18,209 nt of DNA from Undibacterium sp. (GTDB lineage: Bacteria; Pseudomonadota; Gammaproteobacteria; Burkholderiales; Burkholderiaceae): assembly GCA_014376575.1 (NCBI GenBank), contig JACMRF010000094.1, positions 1-18,209 of the forward strand, given 5' to 3'. Below are positions 16,366 to 18,209 of the stretch, piece by piece. Below the pieces are notes generated by a model. That model ran no database searches. It was not told the origin of the DNA and saw nothing but the letters and a program-made list of their open reading frames with translations. Each line of letters starts with the position of its first letter. The first letter of the stretch is position 1. The translations under genes were made by a program, and so were the position numbers.

Positions 16366-18209
16366 ATGCCCCATTCAAGTATTTTATTCACCAAGTACAA
16401 TTTAGTAGAGTCTGAATCACCCGATATTTTATATGGCGCTCGTCATCCTGAGTTTATACGACAGGAAGTATTGGCCGATTTACTAGAGGCAACTAGCCTT
16501 AGATTACCGAACCAGCCAGCTTTGATTTTCGGAGAACGTATTGTCAGTTACCAAGAATTAGATCGCCACGCAGATATAGTCGCATCGAAATTGATTGATG
16601 CGGGTGCGTGTTCCGGACAGATTATTGGGCTTTGGCTTCCCAGGGGTATTGACTTGTTAATCATGCAGGCAGCGATTGCCAAGACGGGAGCTGCCTGGTT
16701 GCCGTTTGATGCAGAGACACCTGTTGAGCGAATTGCAGTTTGCCTGGAAGATGCAAACGCTATTGGTATTCTTAGCAGCGATGCACTCGCTCATGAATTA
16801 AACAAAGTACATTGCCCGGTCTGGACTGCAGAAAAATTAATATTGCCTTCAGCCGCGCCCTTACGCCGCCGCTGCAAGGGATTACCTTCAGACCCTGCCT
16901 ATGTCATTTATACCTCCGGCTCTACTGGCAAACCAAAAGGTATCGCCATTAGCCAAGGCAGTATCTGCCATTTTTTACGCAGTGAAAATAGTGTTTTGGG
17001 AATACAAAATTCAGATCGCGTATATCAAGGATTTTCAGTTGCCTTTGATATGTCGTTTGAAGAAATATGGATCAGTTATCTTGTGGGCGCTACGCTTTGG
17101 ATTGCGCCAAGAGAGATTGCCATCGATCCTGAAGCCTTGCCGCAAGCCTTGGCACAGAATCAGGTAACCGTTTTACATGCGGTACCGACGCTGCTAGCTT
17201 TATTTAATGAGGAAGTGCCTTCGCTGCGCATCATTAATCTTGGCGGGGAGATGTGCCCAGAATCCTTGGTGGCGCGCTGGCTGACACCCGGCCGACAGTT
17301 ATTTAATACCTATGGCCCGACTGAGGCAACCGTTTCTGCCAGCCTTGCTGAATTGCAGTTGAACGAACCGGTGACGATAGGCCGCCCTTTGCCTAATTAC
17401 GGATTATTGGTGATAGACCCTGCGGTAGAAAATGGCCTTGTCTTGCTGGCACGTGGTGAAGTCGGGGAATTATGCATTACGGGACCAGGCGTGGCTGAGG
17501 GTTATCTTGAACGCCCGGAACTGACCGCCGAAAAATTTCTCGATAACCCCTGGAGCAGCGGCACATTAGACAAACGTTTGTATCGAACTGGCGTTTTGGC
17601 CCGTATTGCGGAGGATGGCAGCGTGCAATGTCTGGGGCGCGCTGACGATCAGGTGAAGATACGCGGATTTAGGGTGGAATTAGGCGAGATCGAAGCGGTA
17701 CTAGCGCAACAAACTGGAGTAGGTACGGTTGCGGTAGTGCTTCGCCAGGAAGACGGTATCGATCATCTCATTGCATTTATCGTGCCTGAGGCAGTAACTG
17801 AATCGCCCTCAGAATCGGTGATTCCCCCGATGTTATCGAGCACCTCCCTGCGCGCTGCGCTAGCGACCGTATTACCACCTTACATGGTGCCTGGTCGATA
17901 TGAGTTTCTAAGCGAGATGCCGCGCCTTACATCGGGAAAAATTGACCGTAAAGAATTGAAAAATCGAAAGTTGGCGGTAATTGTCACCCCTTCAGGGTCT
18001 GAAGCGCCTGAAAACCCGGCGGAAGAGGTTTTGTTTTCGGCGCTACAGAAACTATTTCCAGGGCAGGCAATACGTAGGGAGCTGGATTTCTTCTCTGATC
18101 TTGGAGGCCATTCTTTGTTGGCTGCGCGTCTGGTGTCGGCATTGCGCGCGGATGCCAGATTTGCCTACTTCAAAATTAGCGATATCTACCAGCATCGGCA
18201 TATAGGCCA
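16366..18209 (+). CDS. Non-ribosomal peptide synthetase, Pls/PosA-like, N-terminal part
   Basis: The frame is open from ATG 16366, the first ATG after an in-frame TAA at 16333, to the window edge: 614 codons. Residues about 35-530 are an adenylation domain that activates an amino acid with ATP. Motifs are A3 YVIYTSGSTGKPKG (179-192), A5 NTYGPTEAT (314-322), A8 GRADDQVKIRGFRVELGEIE (424-443) and A10 catalytic K525 in SGKIDR. A carrier domain follows with the phosphopantetheine serine S583 in DLGGHS. There is no condensation domain in front, and the region DILYGARHPEF plus LGRPLP-type spacing recalls the Pls/PosA family, whose founder makes epsilon-poly-lysine; the membrane half that would confirm this lies outside the window. 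A7 reads YRTGV instead of YRTGD (V410). The start has no visible ribosome site. A stand-alone loading module of another NRPS is the main alternative. Confidence 0.85.
   Translation, partial: MPHSSILFTKYNLVESESPDILYGARHPEFIRQEVLADLLEATSLRLPNQPALIFGERIVSYQELDRHADIVASKLIDAGACSGQIIGLWLPRGIDLLIMQAAIAKTGAAWLPFDAETPVERIAVCLEDANAIGILSSDALAHELNKVHCPVWTAEKLILPSAAPLRRRCKGLPSDPAYVIYTSGSTGKPKGIAISQGSICHFLRSENSVLGIQNSDRVYQGFSVAFDMSFEEIWISYLVGATLWIAPREIAIDPEALPQALAQNQVTVLHAVPTLLALFNEEVPSLRIINLGGEMCPESLVARWLTPGRQLFNTYGPTEATVSASLAELQLNEPVTIGRPLPNYGLLVIDPAVENGLVLLARGEVGELCITGPGVAEGYLERPELTAEKFLDNPWSSGTLDKRLYRTGVLARIAEDGSVQCLGRADDQVKIRGFRVELGEIEAVLAQQTGVGTVAVVLRQEDGIDHLIAFIVPEAVTESPSESVIPPMLSSTSLRAALATVLPPYMVPGRYEFLSEMPRLTSGKIDRKELKNRKLAVIVTPSGSEAPENPAEEVLFSALQKLFPGQAIRRELDFFSDLGGHSLLAARLVSALRADARFAYFKISDIYQHRHIG

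Noticed and set aside
16901..17167. Plus-strand frame of 88 codons inside the NRPS gene
   Set aside because: It is out of frame with the continuous adenylation-domain frame, which carries all the expected motifs.

Overview
The window looks like chromosome of a Gram-negative proteobacterium, probably beta or gamma. It has a TonB-dependent outer-membrane receptor, an E. coli-type phospholipase-D-like phosphatidylserine synthase (PssA), a YdiK-type AI-2E-family permease, a YjiN-type DUF445 protein, an RhlE-type helicase, and the start of a non-ribosomal peptide synthetase (NRPS) that reads like the Pls/PosA family known from Burkholderiales and pseudomonads. I cannot name the genus. Genes are moderate in GC and the gaps are clearly AT-rich. 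I saw no tRNA, rRNA, insertion sequence or CRISPR array.

Left region (1-8918, minus strand): six co-directional genes. In transcription order they are a TonB-dependent receptor, a type-B carboxylesterase with a membrane or export signal, a BCCT-family (betaine/carnitine/choline) transporter, a TPR-sulfotransferase fusion, a short-chain dehydrogenase, and the first 28 codons of a protein that may be an Asp/Glu-racemase-like enzyme. Gaps are 62, 151, 14, 113 and 26 bases, so one or two operons are likely. The order suggests an uptake and breakdown route: outer-membrane import, ester cleavage outside the cytoplasm, inner-membrane import of a product, then oxidation and possibly isomerisation. 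The BCCT protein keeps an aromatic box for a quaternary ammonium group, so an ester of a betaine, carnitine or choline-like compound is a reasonable guess at the substrate. No substrate is proven by the sequence.

Control region (8919-9709): a 791-base AT-rich gap separates the receptor gene from a divergently transcribed LysR-type regulator (9710-10579), the obvious candidate to control the cluster. The gap holds a LysR-style dyad. A perfect 16-bp inverted repeat follows the lysR gene.

Middle region (10863-16134): conserved housekeeping-type genes. They are a DUF445 membrane protein (minus), an RhlE-like helicase and ydiK (plus, 38 bases apart), and pssA (minus), whose 3' end overlaps that of ydiK by 21 bases.

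Right end (16366-18209): an NRPS gene, cut by the window edge, starts with an adenylation domain and a carrier domain and has no condensation domain in front. Its adenylation domain carries a striking substitution: the aspartate of the A7 motif is valine.
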